Source of the DNA: Panicum virgatum
Taxonomy: Eukaryota; Streptophyta; Magnoliopsida; Poales; Poaceae
DNA length: 64,000 nucleotides
Assembly (NCBI RefSeq): GCF_016808335.1
Contig: NC_053136.1
Coordinates: 2,772,531-2,836,530 of the forward strand
Direction: 5' to 3'
Each line of letters begins with the position of its first letter. The stretch's first letter is position 1. Under the pieces are notes generated by a model. It did not search any database and was not told where the DNA came from. It was given only the letters and a program-made list of their open reading frames with translations. Positions 21,914 to 34,200 of the stretch are shown piece after piece. The translations under genes were made by a program, and so were the position numbers.

Positions 21914-22968
21914 CTAGGGTGAAGAATCAAATTGAGGAGCCTCGAGCTTCAAGGAACCCCTTAGCCAAGACGAATTGTAGTCCTTTGACCTCCACCTTCT
22001 GTACATGGAAGTGTCAAGTAAAAGCACAGTTTAGTTTATCTACCATATAGAGCAAGAAAACTTGCTTATCTATATAATAAAATAGAGAAAAAGTGTATCA
22101 TAGGACCATCCTACATGACTACAATATAAAATATTTTAGAAAACACTATTCCATAAAAACAAATTCCCAAGCAGGATGTACTGGATAAGCATAAGCTGTA
22201 CTGATGAAGGTGCTGAAATAATGCTCCAATTATGTTATACAAAACTGTATCCAGTCTAAACTAACTAGATCTCCAATTGAACAGAGGAGAGAGAAGACAT
22301 ACCTCCATAGGAACTCTATATGATCGAGCAAGGGATCTAGTTGCTTCCCCCAAAAGCAACATTCAATGAGATTGTGTTCTCAGTGGCATCTACCTCCCAA
22401 TTTAAAGAGCAATGGTAGCATCATTCTAATGCTGATCGTAACTAGGAGTGGAAAAGTGGTACAAATAAACTTAAAGGAAATAATCAAATCTGAGAACCAT
22501 GATATATACTGAAGTGCACAACTTATTCCTGCTAAAACTGCACAATATAAGATGTGAAATAACAACCACCTTGCTTTTTCCAATTACAGAATCAGGCTGA
22601 TCCAAGGTACAGGAACAATATTGGCACGGATCATAGGCCTCATTCTGTCAGATGCAAAACATTTAATATGCGGAAAGATACAACTTTCTTCAAGATACCA
22701 TGGTTCATACTAAGGACACTGAGGTGTATACTGTCATGGTACAACACCTATACTTAAATTATGAAATTTAAACAAGTTGGGCCGCATTATGACATATATG
22801 TAATTACCACAATGCTACAAAAAATTATATATGCAACAGAATATCTATTTCGAGATACAAATAAAGGAAACTGTATAGCTGCAAGAATAATGTGCAAGTA
22901 ATACTGGGTACTTTTGTATTGCCATTGAGGTCAGTTTTAATCTTAATCACTGCATCAAAGTAGCCTTT
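21914..22968 (-). CDS. 3' exons of an unidentified multi-exon gene convergent to the transposase
   Basis: Minus strand. Four short exons chain without a stop and with GT/AG borders: 22968-22912 (starts KGYFDAVIKIKTDL), 22644-22570 (NEAYDPCQYCSCTLDQPDSV), 22343-22303 (QLDPLLDHIEFLW) and 21998-21914 (RWRSKDYNSSWLRG), ending in TAG at 21916-21914. Exon lengths of 57, 75 and 41 nt keep phases 0, 0 and 2 consistent. I do not recognise the protein; the two CxxC-like cysteines in the second exon are the only motif. It is tail-to-tail with the transposase gene inside the MULE, so it may be a second MULE gene (compare mudrA/mudrB in MuDR) or a host gene captured by the element. Upstream exons are not resolved. 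Confidence 0.4.
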
Positions 22969-24737
22969 CTCAGTACATAATCATACTATTGATATGACCC
23001 TATCGAAGGATTGTGCAGTGCAGTCCAGTAACAACTGATGCATAGTCAAGCCTAGCACCTAGTGATATTAAAAGTTGACATAACATACATACACCACAAT
23101 GCAAGCTTGAATGAACTCTCCTCGTTAGCTGACATTGCCAAATGCCAACCCATATTGACACTCGGTTACCTACTTTTTCTAATTCCACATGGAAGCCCAG
23201 AATGCATGCCACTTTCTTCCTTGCTAAACTTCAACTTTTTTGAATAAAACAGAACAAGGGTATGCAACAAATGCATCAACCCTCCACAGTACATCATCCG
23301 GACAGCAAACATTCTGTTTATTTGCGAAAGAGTAGGGAAGTGAATCAATCCCCTCAAACCTGAATTCTTTTACTAACTTCTTGCAATCACCAAGCCTAGA
23401 AATCAGATCAAACAACCGGGTAAGCTAACACCTAGCAGATACACCTGCTAACTCTTTTTCCCCCTTTGCCCTGACAATATTGACAAATCCAATAACCAAC
23501 TAGAATGAGTACTTATGCAACCTAAATGAGTACTAGTTAAGCCACCTAAATGTGTACTAATGCAGTAACTTAGAAAGCTAAATAAACAATCAACATATCC
23601 ATAAAACCACATGATATCCAGTTGATTAGTCAGACTAAATTTTTAATGACATTGTTAAACTTTAGTGACCTCCAATTGAGACAAATAAACAAAATAATGG
23701 GATCTGACCTCCGAGTTATCATCCTCACTGGAGAGCTGATAATCAAGCAGCACCAGATCTGCAGTTAACTGAATAATGACGGCCCATCTGGATTTCAATG
23801 TGATGTATGTACGAGAAATCAAAATCTGAAACTCTATATCAACAAGAATCCACAACCGATCAGAGACAAAACTCGAGATCACCCGCAAGAACTCTAGAAC
23901 AATAAACAAAAGGGGAGGACGGGAAGATGAGAGTAGTAGTACCGACAAAAGCAACCAGGACTCTGCTTGGGATTAAAAAAAAGCGCAACAAGCATCAACA
24001 CATACCGAATATTGGATTGAAAAGAAGGCAGCAGCAGGGATTTGTTCATATGTTCCACAGGAAGGATACGTGGTTCTGGAGGGGATCGTGCCGAAGATGA
24101 TGTTGTGAGGATGGACAGATGGCCGGAGATGAGTGGTGGTGGATCGATTTGTGCACAACAGAACAAAGCATCTCCAGTTCTAGAAAAGGGAAAAGATTAT
24201 TTAGGCTCACCGATGTCTCCTGAAGATCGAAGCCGACGAGAGCGTCACTTCCCACACCGTGGCCAACAAGACCGATGTGCGAGGTCACAAATCCGACGAG
24301 ATGAGAGCGGCGATGGCAATGGCGATAACAGCAAGATATGATCTGTAACGAAGATGTATAAGTGGAGGGTGAGCCCCGCCCCGTCTCGTCGCTGACAAGG
24401 TCGCCGGAGGCGGAGAGGGAGGCAGCCGGTGGAGATCTGGTCGGAGGTTGGCCGCAAGAGGAGGGAGAAGAAGAGTCGTATCCAGAAAACTCAGGTACAA
24501 TGTGAACGGGTCTTCTAGACATTGTTGACCGCAAGGAGGTTAAGCTAGCAGCCAATCTGATGTCAGCATGTTTAAGTGCACTGCTGCGTGCCACGTAGGA
24601 GCGGAGCGCGAATCTTGAAAAAGAATCGGATGGCATATTATAGGGGGGATATCCAATGTGGTGGACATGAGAACATTTGCGGCTGACCAATGGCGGGGCG
24701 GGCGTCGGCCTCATTGCGCCGATGGCCAGTTTTTTCG
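22969..24737 (-). other. Probable 5' part of the convergent gene and right TIR region of the MULE
   Basis: Candidate minus-strand coding pieces: DLVLLDYQLSSEDDNSE (about 23757-23707) between a CAG acceptor and a GTCAGA donor-like site; RLGDCKKLVKEFRFEGIDSL (about 23395 downward) after a TTTCTAG acceptor; and LLISLGARLDYAS (about 23085), faintly ankyrin-like. They do not yet join in phase with the four 3' exons. The stretch 24040-24737 has a long minus frame rich in Ser/Pro/His without domains and includes the right TIR. Confidence 0.3.
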
Positions 24738-26419
24738 TTAGCACAACGCGGAGGCCACCCGAAGCCTGCGGGCTAGATGGCGAGCGAGAAGCCAGTCGAT
24801 GAAAGTAAGGAGATAAAATTCAGGATGCACCAGAGGAGAAATATACCTGCCCACGAAGCGCTTGCATTTTTGCGATGAGCGATACTTGGTCGGCACCGCC
24901 GGAGCAGCACCGCTCGGCTGCACCCCCGATCCCGACTGACCGGGGGCCCCTCGCGAGACGTGGATGCCCAAGCCAGTTCCGGCACTCGGGGGCTGGGTCC
25001 TCGTCGGCCGGGAACTCCTCGGCGGTGTTGGCTCGCGCCGCACCTTACCCTTCCCCTTTTCCTGGGTCGCATCAGGTTCAGGGCTCGGGGCGACGACAAT
25101 CGCAGCCTGGGTTACCTGAGCCGCGGATGTGCCCTCCGGTTGGGTCGGGGGTACGTCGGCGTCGGTGTCGCGCAGGATGTCTTCCCAGTCCTCGGTTAGC
25201 ACCCGTGAGGTTCCCAGCGACGTGCCCTCGTTGTTGTCATTGTCACCGTCGTTGTTCTCGTCGTCGTCGGGGCTCTCATCGCTCTCCGTGTCGAAAAAAA
25301 CAACCTAGCCCCTACTGCAGAGCTTGTCATGCTCTAGCCTCCGCCTGGCCCGCCAATCTTTTTGCGCCCTCTCGGCGTCTTTTCTCTTCTTCTCTTTCTC
25401 GGCATGAAGGCGGTTGATCTCCCGCCGGTCGGCATCCTCGGGCTGCAGGGTGCGGCTGATCAGGTAGCCGCCCTGGGCAATGTCGTCCTACCAAGAGGTT
25501 CAGCGTCAGTAAGGCAGTAAAAGCAATAAGATTGGATTGAAATAGTGAGGAAACTCACAAAAGACAAGGCATTCGCGTGCGGGTGCATTGGAGTGAAGTA
25601 GAAGGGGAAGACTAGCGACGTCGACCCCGTAGCATCCCGGAGCCGCCGCTGGATCTCCACATAGCTCGGCGGCAGGCCGAAGGCTGTCGTCCCGACCAGG
25701 GAGACCCCCGGGGCCATCTGGAATAGGCGCAGTTGGCGCCTCATCAGCGGGATGACACCCCGCTGATTGTACGCGGCCATCACGATGGCGCCGGTTACCT
25801 GCAGTTGCGCGAGGCGGGTGATGGCACTGCGGTGTTCCGCGAACTGGTGCCAGGAGTCGCTTGTCGGCCCCCAGCCCCAGTTCATGCCGTGGCACTCGAA
25901 GATGATGTCGTGGAAGGAGGGCAGCAGCTTCAGTCCGACGTTCTTGTGGTAGAAGTGCCACCCCTTGTTGGAAGTCGTCAGGCCAACAGGGATGTAGTCC
26001 TTCCCGCGGCCTTTCTTCAACCCCATGCCGGCGCTGCCGATGGGGACGCACCGCCCATCCTTCTTCGTCAAGTTGATGGCGAAGAAGTAGAGGAAGAGGT
26101 CGCAGTGCAGCTCGATGCCGAGGTATCCTTCGCAGAGGGCCGCGAAGATGGCCATCTGCTGGATGCTGTTGGGGTTGAGATGGTGGAGGCAGATCTCCCA
26201 GCAGTACAGGAGCCCGTGGAAGAAGTCGTCCGCTGGTAGCGCGATGCCGCGCTCGTGGAACGTGAGGAAGGAGACGATGTACCCCGGCGGCGGCACCGGC
26301 CTCGGCTCATTCTCGGGGACCCTCCACTCCTCCGCTGGAGTGAGGGCGGGCAACAGGCCCCGCTCGACGAGGTCGTTGAGTTGGGCGGCCGTGACAGAGG
26401 AACGGCCCCACGTAGCCAT
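24738..26419 (-). pseudogene. 5' half of the antisense Tat gene (putative gypsy-type transposon domain)
   Basis: Minus strand. The best start is ATG 26419-26417, MATWGRSSVTAAQLNDLVER. The first exon runs to about 25561 and carries the plant-specific domain known as 'putative gypsy type transposon' (PF04195-like): ADDFFHGLLYCWEICLHHLN, IFAALCEGYLGIELHCDLF, NKGWHFYHKNVGLKLLPSF, ending before a GTGAGT donor. The next exon (25492 downward) is Glu/Lys-rich (DADRREINRLHAEKEKKRKD), has an in-frame TAG near 25308, and continues through an acidic DDDENN run to a donor at about 24847. Only about 30 bp of the following exon remain before the MULE. The 3' half lies at 12001-10002. The role of the gene in the retrotransposon is unknown. 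Confidence 0.72.
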
Positions 26420-27520
26420 CTCCCGAGAAAGCTCGGCGGCGAGACGGAGTGCTGGAGCGACAGCAACGACGAGCGAAGGATGCCCGAGTCGGACCCAGAG
26501 AGCCGGGAGCAGGGAGCGAAAGCGAGGTCGCGGCGGCGAAGTGGGTCGCGGCGGTGAAGTGTCGAGGATGCTAAGATCTCTGGACCGCAAGAAGCACGGT
26601 GGCGGGCGCGACGCGGACGAAGGTGAGTACTACTTTTCCCCTCTTCCCCTTCGTTTTATAGACAAAAAACACCGGAGCGTGGTTGCCGCGGGTGAAACGG
26701 CACGGGAATCTCACACACGCCGCGTCTCGTCGCCATTAAGGCACCTGCACGATGTCCCGTCACACTGCCTAAACCTCGGGCTGCGGCCGCACGCGCCCGC
26801 TGAACGCGCCCCTTCCGAACGAGTGCGGGCGGTTCCCCTTTTCGGGGCGGGCCGCAAAGGTAAGTTTGGGCTCGGGGGCTCGCCCCCCGACGGCCCATTT
26901 CGCTTTGGGGTTCGAAGGCTGGCCCGCAAAGGGTACGACAGTCGCCCCAGGCCCACTCGAACGAGGGGCAGTCAGGGGAGGGCCCGCTAGCGGTCTCCGC
27001 CTCGGCACTCAATTGCCTAGGACTCTGCGAGCTGCGTCTGAATTTCAAGCCATTTACTCTGAGTACCTCCCTGGGAGGGGCATCAAGCCGCTCGGACCTA
27101 ATCGAACGGTCCGAGTAGTCTCGCGAGTTGATGGTCGAAAGAGTGGGGTCGGACGCCAGCCGACCTATGTCGATCTTCAGTGGATGAAGATCGGGGCCCC
27201 ACTCAGATAATCCGTTAGTAGTTCAATGAGCGCCACTCTTCGGCTAGCGAGGCAAAGGGTGGTACGAAGCTCAACCCCTCCACTTGACCGAGCAAGTGCG
27301 CGAGGGTGTAAAACGACTCAGACGGAATCCCTCGGGTGAACGAGGACGCTAGGACAACACGCCAAACAACAATGATGAGCCTCCGCAGGAGTGTACCACT
27401 TCTCTGAAGGCTCAGGGGCTACATCCTATAGGATGCGCTTGCGCGCATGTTATTTCTTTCCCGATTGAACGATGAGCCTCCACAGGAGTGAGTCAACTCC
27501 TCTGAAGGCTCGGGGACTAC
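26420..27520. other. Region between the antisense gene start and the 3' LTR
   Basis: No protein supported. It must hold the promoter of the antisense gene; a TTTTATAGAC block on the plus strand at about 26654 has no clear minus-strand TATA counterpart. Near the LTR, a segment GATGAGCCTCC(G/A)CAGGAGTG ... CTCTGAAGGCTC is present twice (about 27372-27421 and 27470-27513), the second ending in the polypurine-like CTCGGGGACTAC that precedes the LTR. Confidence 0.5.
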
Positions 27521-28450
27521 TGTTGCGGGTGTAGACCAGGGGCCCCCACAGAGGACGTAAAGGCCCACCGATGAAGTGTATACCGCTATAGCCCAAGAAC
27601 GAAAGAGTCGCTATAGAGGGGAGTCCGTGGGCCTCGAGGCCCAGGATCGTGTGCCAAGCCGGTGGCCCGTTCGAGCCATCCCCGCTCGCCCGAGAAATCT
27701 CCGCCTCGCCCGAGCGATAGGCGCTCGCCTGAGCGATCTCCTCCTCACCCGAGCAATCTCCGCCACGCCCGAGCTATCTGGTTCGCTCCAGCTAACAATG
27801 CTCGCCTGATCATTAGGTTACCCCATGAACCTTGCGTGTGCTGCCTACGCGGTGTGGGACCCCCCACGTGAGGAATACGGGAGGCCGGGGTGTTACGCTG
27901 CACGTCGCCCCGGACGTCCATTGTACGCTGACAGAGCGGGACGCTCGAGGGCGGACGGCGCGCGTCGCCAACGCCGCTACCGTACATAGCCCACGATGCT
28001 ACGGAACAGACGGTAGTGCCATATGCCTACCCCAGAGATACGTGGGTCACTGTAGCAGCCTCCAGGATGACGTCTCCCGTAATCCCCTCGCAAGCAGTAA
28101 GCTGGGATGGGACGCACCTGACCCCGGTTCTTTACTGTTGTAAGGATTGGGCCCTCCTTCGCATATAAAAGGAGGCCCCGTTCCCATGCGTAGCGCAATC
28201 GATCAGACCAACATACACGACATCACCTTCACACTAGAGCAACAAGTGGATTCACGCACACTTCTCGCACCAAGGCTTGAGCTCACGGCTCTCCCTTGCA
28301 TCCATTGTACACCCCCCTTGAGCGCATTAACACGAAGAACACCACAACTGGATGTAGGGCACGTTGCCTGAACCAGTATAAACCCTCTGTGTCCACTGTG
28401 CTACCATCCAGCTCCCGACGTGCAATCCCCCGCCATATAAATTTACTAGC
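27521..28450 (+). repeat. 3' LTR of the Tat element
   Basis: Begins TGTTGCGGGTGTAGACCAGG and matches 1539-2545 to the block TTTACTAGC at 28450, after which similarity stops. Compared with the 5' LTR it lacks about 85 bp after CCCCGGTTCT and has more copies (five to six) of the CGCCCGAGC minisatellite unit (about 27680-27790). Confidence 0.85.
28164..28171 (+). promoter_or_regulatory. TATA box in the 3' LTR
   Basis: TATAAAAG in the context CGCATATAAAAGGAGGCCCC, the counterpart of 2205-2212. Confidence 0.55.
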
Positions 28451-30350
28451 CGGTGGTTCCTTAATCCCTGACTCAAGCCCTATCCAATGGATCTAGTTTC
28501 ATAATTTTAGGATCTTATTGGAAATTTGTTTAAATTTTGGATTTACATTCGATTTATTTGATGTTTTACTAACTTGGCATTTTATTGCGATTAGACAACG
28601 ATCAAGCGCTTGACAAGAAAGGTGAAGACCCGAACTATGAGGAAGGACATGAAGAAGGCTGAGAAGTACGCAAGTCGTAACACTCCTTGGTCATATTGAT
28701 CTCGTTTTATCACCACAATAACCTAGTAGAGCCGACTTACAAAATTATATATATGCATGCTTTTAATGTAAAGTATATGCGTGTGCTAGTTATGACCTTG
28801 CTTGAATTGTCCTTACATTTATGATTGAATTATTCTGACCTTGGAACTCTAGGTTACCCCGCTCAAATAATATTTAATTGACTAGATGATTCCCTAATTA
28901 GTAGATTTATGCTTAGGTCTTTTCTCTTCGGAGAAACCTTGAGTTGGGTACACACATACTTCAATCACAACTTTTTTAAAAAAAAAATGCGTGTGTCTTG
29001 GTAGTGTGTGTGTGTGAGTAAAACTTGGGTGGGATGGTGATAATAAGATTTGGGTGGAATGAAAAGTTGTTTTGGTGGGGGCGAGTAAGGGCCTCATGTT
29101 AGTGGGTTACCTTGGGCATGTACTGAAGAGGTACTGCTGGGAGACACTTGCCTCAGTCATATAAGGACCTGTTCATGGTGACATTCAACATTTCAACCTA
29201 GCGATACTCGTACAACCACACGTCACAAACGGGAATGGCCTAATTCACTTTTCACCGACTTAGTTTTGTACTCACCCGGAGGCCAGCGGTGGCAACGGGA
29301 ATCCAGGAGCAGACCCAGGAATGTGAGTACTGTGGTCCAGCCATAAAATGAATTTGAAATACGATATGCATGCAATAGTTGTTGAAAGTCATGGCCCCTA
29401 GTAGTGTCGTTGTGGGTGGATATCTACAATGTTTGGTTGGGCACAGACTTTGTTTGGCGCGCTCCATTGGTAGCTCTGTTGGATGTGTTGCCTCTATTGT
29501 GTGGGTAAAGTGTACACACTCTACAAAGTTAAAGATATCCGGATAACCATGGTCCGCGGTCAAGGATGTGCTATGGTCAGGTCCCACAATTAGTTCTGGT
29601 GTGAGTATTCCTTGGCTTGTGTGTTTAGGGCTGGTGCCTTGGTTTTCAAAGATGCCGGATGTGAGTCATGAGCTGATTGTCTGCCAGGATAGAATAAAAC
29701 TTGGGAATGCGGGATGGATTTATTGTCCCCCAAGGTCAACAAAATAAAACTTGACAAAACCTAGTTTTAGAAAGCTGTTTTTCCAACTGCTTTTTTACAA
29801 ACAAACCCTTGCATCAAAATCAAGCTTTTCCACAAAATAAAATCCAAGCCCATCCTTGGTTATAACCCTATGCATGGTTTCCCTCTTTTGTTTGTGTTAG
29901 GGCTTACAGAGTACGTTTGTGTTCATATATCTACTGTATTTTTTTTTCCATATGAAACTCCTAAGTATGACTAGATCAACCCTGAGGATGTCAATTAAGG
30001 CATGTAGGGCTACGTCTGAACTACATCTTTTCCACTGTGGTTCTCTCTATTGTTTTCTCAGTGTTCCCTCATGTATGTAGGTCTATTTGCCATTTTATGT
30101 AAGACTATATAAGGCGGTCAGTGGGCTCCCCACCATCAATCCACAAACCCACAGAGGACATAGGGTATTACACCATCTTGGTGGCCCGAAGCTCTCTAAA
30201 TCTCGTGTCTATGTGTGCTTTGTGACCATCATGTTGCAATCTCGTCGTTCCTCAGTCTACAAATCGACTACCCAAGTATCCCTGAAGCTGGCTGTCCAAC
30301 ATAAGAATTCGACACCAATGATGTAAGAATCCTTTTGTATTAATAAAGTG
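28451..30350 (+). other. Degenerate retroelement-like sequence
   Basis: No open frame of note. Blocks at 29090-29900 (for example GGGAGACACTTGCCTCAGTC, GGTAAAGTGTACACAC, GGGAATGCGGGATGGATTTA) resemble, from memory, a dispersed gypsy-type LTR or leader family of panicoid grasses. A second block at 30090-30330 (ATATAAGGCGGTCAGTGGGC ... ACCCACAGAGGACATAGGGT) resembles the R-U5 part of another LTR. No paired LTR or duplication was found. Confidence 0.4.
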
Positions 30351-31112
30351 TGACATTGTATGATTTTTGTTGGCATTCTATAAAATTATACGTATCAGCT
30401 ACTGATCTAGGGACTGATATGGAAGGCACAATGGACCCTATAGTTGGGTCTAACAGACTTCTAAGTTCTAACCTTAGTTTAGGTTTTTGGTGAGTTGCGA
30501 TTGGAAATCTAAAGACATAGCAGTTTGAATTTTACTACTTAATTGGTTCAAGAATTCAGATCTGTGTATGCTTTATTGGTCAAACAGTAGATGCGGTCAA
30601 GCTATGACCAAATTGCAAACAAATATGTATACAAATGCATCATGGTATGCTTTATGGGTGAAAATGCACCGTAGTGACACAGGGTGTCACATAGAGCATA
30701 AAAATATAATAACACATGTACGATACTTGAATTAACACATACAATGTACTTGAAATTACAAGTGAAATCTTGCTCTTATTACAGGGAACCATATACCTGA
30801 TCATTTAGAGGAAAGCCACACACACATCTAGATCAAAGAACACAGGAACAGCCATATGCCCCATATGCTCAAAGAATACACACTTATATGTACTCAAGAC
30901 ATACAAGCAACATGCTGTGCACCCCTTGAGGAAAGCCGCACACAAGAACCAAGGAAAATCCAAATCGATACATGAGCATAGGCACAGCTTAGCTGTTATA
31001 CTCAAGTGTGCCGCATACATGCAGCCTCATGGTGGCACAGATGATTGCATGGATGCAGGTACGCAACACATGTACGTGCACAGTTTATTCCAGGCACATC
31101 CGTCATAAGAAT
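30351..31112. other. Nothing recognised
   Basis: AT-rich intergenic sequence downstream of the minus-strand NLR-like gene. Two related blocks, GAGGAAAGCC(A/G)CACACA, occur at 30808 and 30930 and may be a small local duplication. Confidence 0.4.

Positions 31113-31141
<29 letters not shown>
31113..31141. repeat. (CA)n microsatellite
   Basis: About 14 CA dinucleotides, 80 bp beyond the stop codon of the NLR-like gene and possibly in its 3' untranslated region. Confidence 0.95.
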
Positions 31142-31144
<3 letters not shown>

Positions 31145-31219
31145 TGCACATGATACATAAGCTGCTAATAATCATGAAAAATCCGTGATGATTGGATGGA
31201 CGAAGGATAATGGATACCT

Positions 31220-34200
31220 TTAGCACCGACCCTTCTTCATGATCCAGGAGATAGTTGGAAACCTTGCATCATCTTCGTATTCATCATCATCTCCCAAGCT
31301 TTCTTTTGCTTGGTCTTGTTGATCTGGCTTCTTGTTTATAAGAACAGGCCTATTTTCATGTGACTTAATGTCTGTTATCACCTGATGAGGGACAAGATCT
31401 TCACTGAGTTCAATTTCCTTTAATTTCTTAAGGTTGTTGATACCAGAGAGAGACTCAATCTTATTAAGGGACCAGATGATCTTCTTAAGATTAGGATCAG
31501 ATCTGTCAGTGAAGCTGGCCTTGGTGATATTAGAACACTTGACAATAAGAATCTTGAGCATTGGGAACTGATCTTTGTTGAAGATAAGCTCGCTTTCATC
31601 ATAGGACTTGTCCAAGAGCACCAGACATGACATATTTGGCTTGCTACCGAGGATATGTAGATCACTTTGCTTCAGCAAGGTATCATAGAGTGTCACCTTG
31701 GTAATTTGATTAGCATGTTCAAATAGTGTAAGAAGGAGCTTATTGTGCTTCAACTCGACCTCCTTCAGTTTCGGGAGCTTGTCAACTCTACGGAGAGACT
31801 TTATGTCGGTGCAGGATAAGATGATCTTCTCAAGCTCAGGAAGTGCTCCTTCTTCAAATACGATGTCAGTCATGTTGGGGCCCTCAACAAGAAAGAATTT
31901 AAGCTGTTGGAATTGATCCTTCTTGAATGTGAAATTGCTATGAGTGTATGCCTTGCGCCGGAGCCTCAGATGGCGTAAGGTAGGCACCTTAACAAGGCAA
32001 TTCAGAATTTCCTGGCTCAGGCAAGTGCTACTCAGAGTTACCTTCATAAGTTCATTGCAACTTTCATTGGCCAACAATGGTAGAAGTTCCACCTTCTTTG
32101 TGGTTCCACTAAGTCTTAGACTCTTAAGATGCCTGGAAGATTGTGTCAAGCGTTTCTGCGTATTATTATCTAGTGGTTTCATGGGTGGAGTACCTTCGCT
32201 TCTGTTTTCAGTTTCAGTTATAGTGATTGAAATGGATTGGAGGCAATCTTTCAGGTCACTGGCCACTCGAAGGAAATTTCTGAGATGAGCTTCCTTGTCG
32301 TCGATAACCACACCAAGCTTCCTTAGCTGCCATAGCTTTCTAATGTCTTTTATCTCATCTCCATTTCGTGAAGCCTTCACATTTGACAGTACCTCCATAT
32401 TTTCCATTTTCTTGATCTTGCTAGGGATCCGGACACTACTAGTGAATAGTGGATTGTTCTTTGTAGCGGGCACACCCGTGTCATGACTGCTAGTACTTGA
32501 ATCAGGAAGACCAGCTAACATACGCCAAAGTTTTAGGAGTAGGACATCTCTTGTTTCATCATCAGGCACGTTGGTTTGCCGGATATCCAAAACCTCCAGC
32601 TCATGGAGGTTGTTGATTTCATTAGGTAGATGGGTAATATTTGTTCCCCTTAGGCTCAAATACTTGAGAAGTAATAAGTTTCTGCAGATGTTCTTGAGGT
32701 AATGATGGTCACTACTCAACCAAGCACAACCTTCTAGATCTAGCAACTTTATCAATTGCACTTGAGGTATTTTAGGGAGCTTCTTGAAGAACCTTTTTAG
32801 GTTATCAGAGGCACGGAGTCGGAGACCACCAAAGATGGAGAAGTGATGAGCCCATTGCTTGGACAGGCGTGGATCCAGAATGTGCTCCTTATAGGTGATC
32901 TTGGTGATAAATCCGTGGACTTCCTCCCCTACCACACAACTCTTGACCTTTCCTCCAGCACTAATAACACCAGGCAAAATAAGCAATCGGTTGATGAGAT
33001 TTTCAAAGCATTGGTCACCATGACGCACTGCAGTTTGCCAATCTTTCTTAGTTATCAGCCCTTCTGTAACCCATCGTCCTATTATGGTTGATCTCTGGAT
33101 GTTGTAACATTGAGGAAAGATGGCTAGATACAATAGACAGGTCTTTTGTTCTCTAGGCATGTCATTGTAGGAGAACTTGAATATCTTCTTGCTGTTGGTG
33201 GCCCAATGGTTCTTTGAATCCTCAAGGTTGTCATGCAACATGTCCAGTTCTTCACTCTTCCTGTTGGGATTACAGTACAAAGCATGTGTGAACATCTTCA
33301 TGCAGAACTCATTTGGATCACACTTTTGCAAGATTTTGAGAATCTTGGAACTGTATTTGCTATGATCATTCACCCGCTGCCCTACAAACTGGAGGATAGT
33401 ATCATGGTAGCGACCAACAAGGGAATAAGTTATGGGCTCCCTAGGTGGATAGCAAAAATTTTTAGCCCTCTCTCTATCCTTTGTGGTGGTTATGATCACT
33501 GCACCAGCAACAGAATCCACCAAAAGGCTCAAAGCGTTTCTGATTTCTTCCCATTTGGATATATAGTTCCTATTATCATTGAGGATAACAAAGACCCTTT
33601 TATCTTTCAGATGTCCTTTTATCTTGTCCACGATCCCTTTGACCAGCAGCTGCTCTGTAATATTCTTCTTGATTTTGTTCATCTTCTTGTTGGCCTCTTC
33701 AATGGCACTTCTGATTTGTTGACCCTGTTTACTTGTGTCAAATTTTTCCATAGACACAGATGTATCCTCTTCTTTGTTTTGATGCTTGCCCATTGTAGAA
33801 TTTGTACCTTCTTGTTTATTCCTATTGTCTGCATTCTCTGATGGTAGTTTGGCTTCTGGTATGTCTTGCCCCAGCTGCGGCTTGCTTTTGCTAGTTGTGT
33901 ATATCGTCTCCTGTAGGATGGCTTCATATTGGGGAAGATCAAGACGAATTGGGGTGTCATCTTCTTCCATATATTTTTTAAGCTCTTTTGCCATTCTCTT
34001 GGTAATTTTTTTCTTGTCCCCTTCTAATATACGCCTAGCTTTGCCCCTTGCACTGTCTATCTCTTCTGCAGATCCTTTAGATTCGACTTCAACTTGGCCA
34101 TGGCTAGGTGAATTGAGGAGAAGCAAAGCCATGAGGGGTATGCCTTCGACTTCAACTTGGCCATGGCTAGGTGAATTGAGGAGAAGCAAAGCCATGAGGG

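Larger units (their letters stand above)
12002..24737 (+). mobile_element. MULE of the FAR1-related type inserted in the antisense Tat gene
   Basis: The right end, read inward from 24737, is GAAAAAACTGGCC and carries on with GCAAATGTTCT and, about 40 bp later, TATCCCCCTATAATATGCC. The left end at about 12005 has GCGGATGTTCT directly followed by TATCCCCCTCATAAGGTAT. These shared blocks in inverted orientation mark terminal inverted repeats, but the left one has lost its outer tip, so no target duplication can be read. Inside are a FAR1/MULE transposase gene on the plus strand, a convergent multi-exon gene on the minus strand, and a LINE (13191-18910). The length without the LINE is about 7 kb. 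Confidence 0.7.
1539..28450 (+). mobile_element. Tat-lineage Ty3/gypsy retrotransposon, decayed, with nested insertions
   Basis: Two related LTRs bound a 25-kb interior. The order is gag, protease, reverse transcriptase, RNase H, a second RNase H-like domain, integrase, a long non-coding spacer, and an additional gene on the opposite strand. Dual RNase H and an antisense gene between integrase and the 3' LTR are established traits of the Tat lineage. The RT box [10 protein letters not shown] is present. About 12.7 kb of the length is a later MULE insertion (12002-24737, itself holding a LINE), so the original element was about 14 kb. The reading frames carry many nonsense codons and at least three frameshifts, so it cannot move by itself. 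The 3' LTR loses homology at 28450. A CAAGC pentamer precedes the 5' LTR (1534-1538) and recurs at 28474-28478, 24 bp beyond the homologous end; I do not count it as a proven duplication. Confidence 0.88.

Noticed and set aside
23000..23212. Ankyrin repeat in the convergent MULE gene (LLISLGARLDYAS)
   Set aside because: Only one half-repeat and not in phase with the supported exons.
24046..24744. Minus-strand frame of about 230 codons at the right end of the FAR1-type MULE
   Set aside because: Ser/Pro/His-rich, includes the TIR itself, crosses the insertion joint and has no domain; at best a leader of the convergent gene.
28474..28478. CAAGC as target duplication of the Tat element
   Set aside because: Lies 24 bp outside the last LTR homology and the base pair before it is CT, not CA. 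A 5-bp match by chance is easy.
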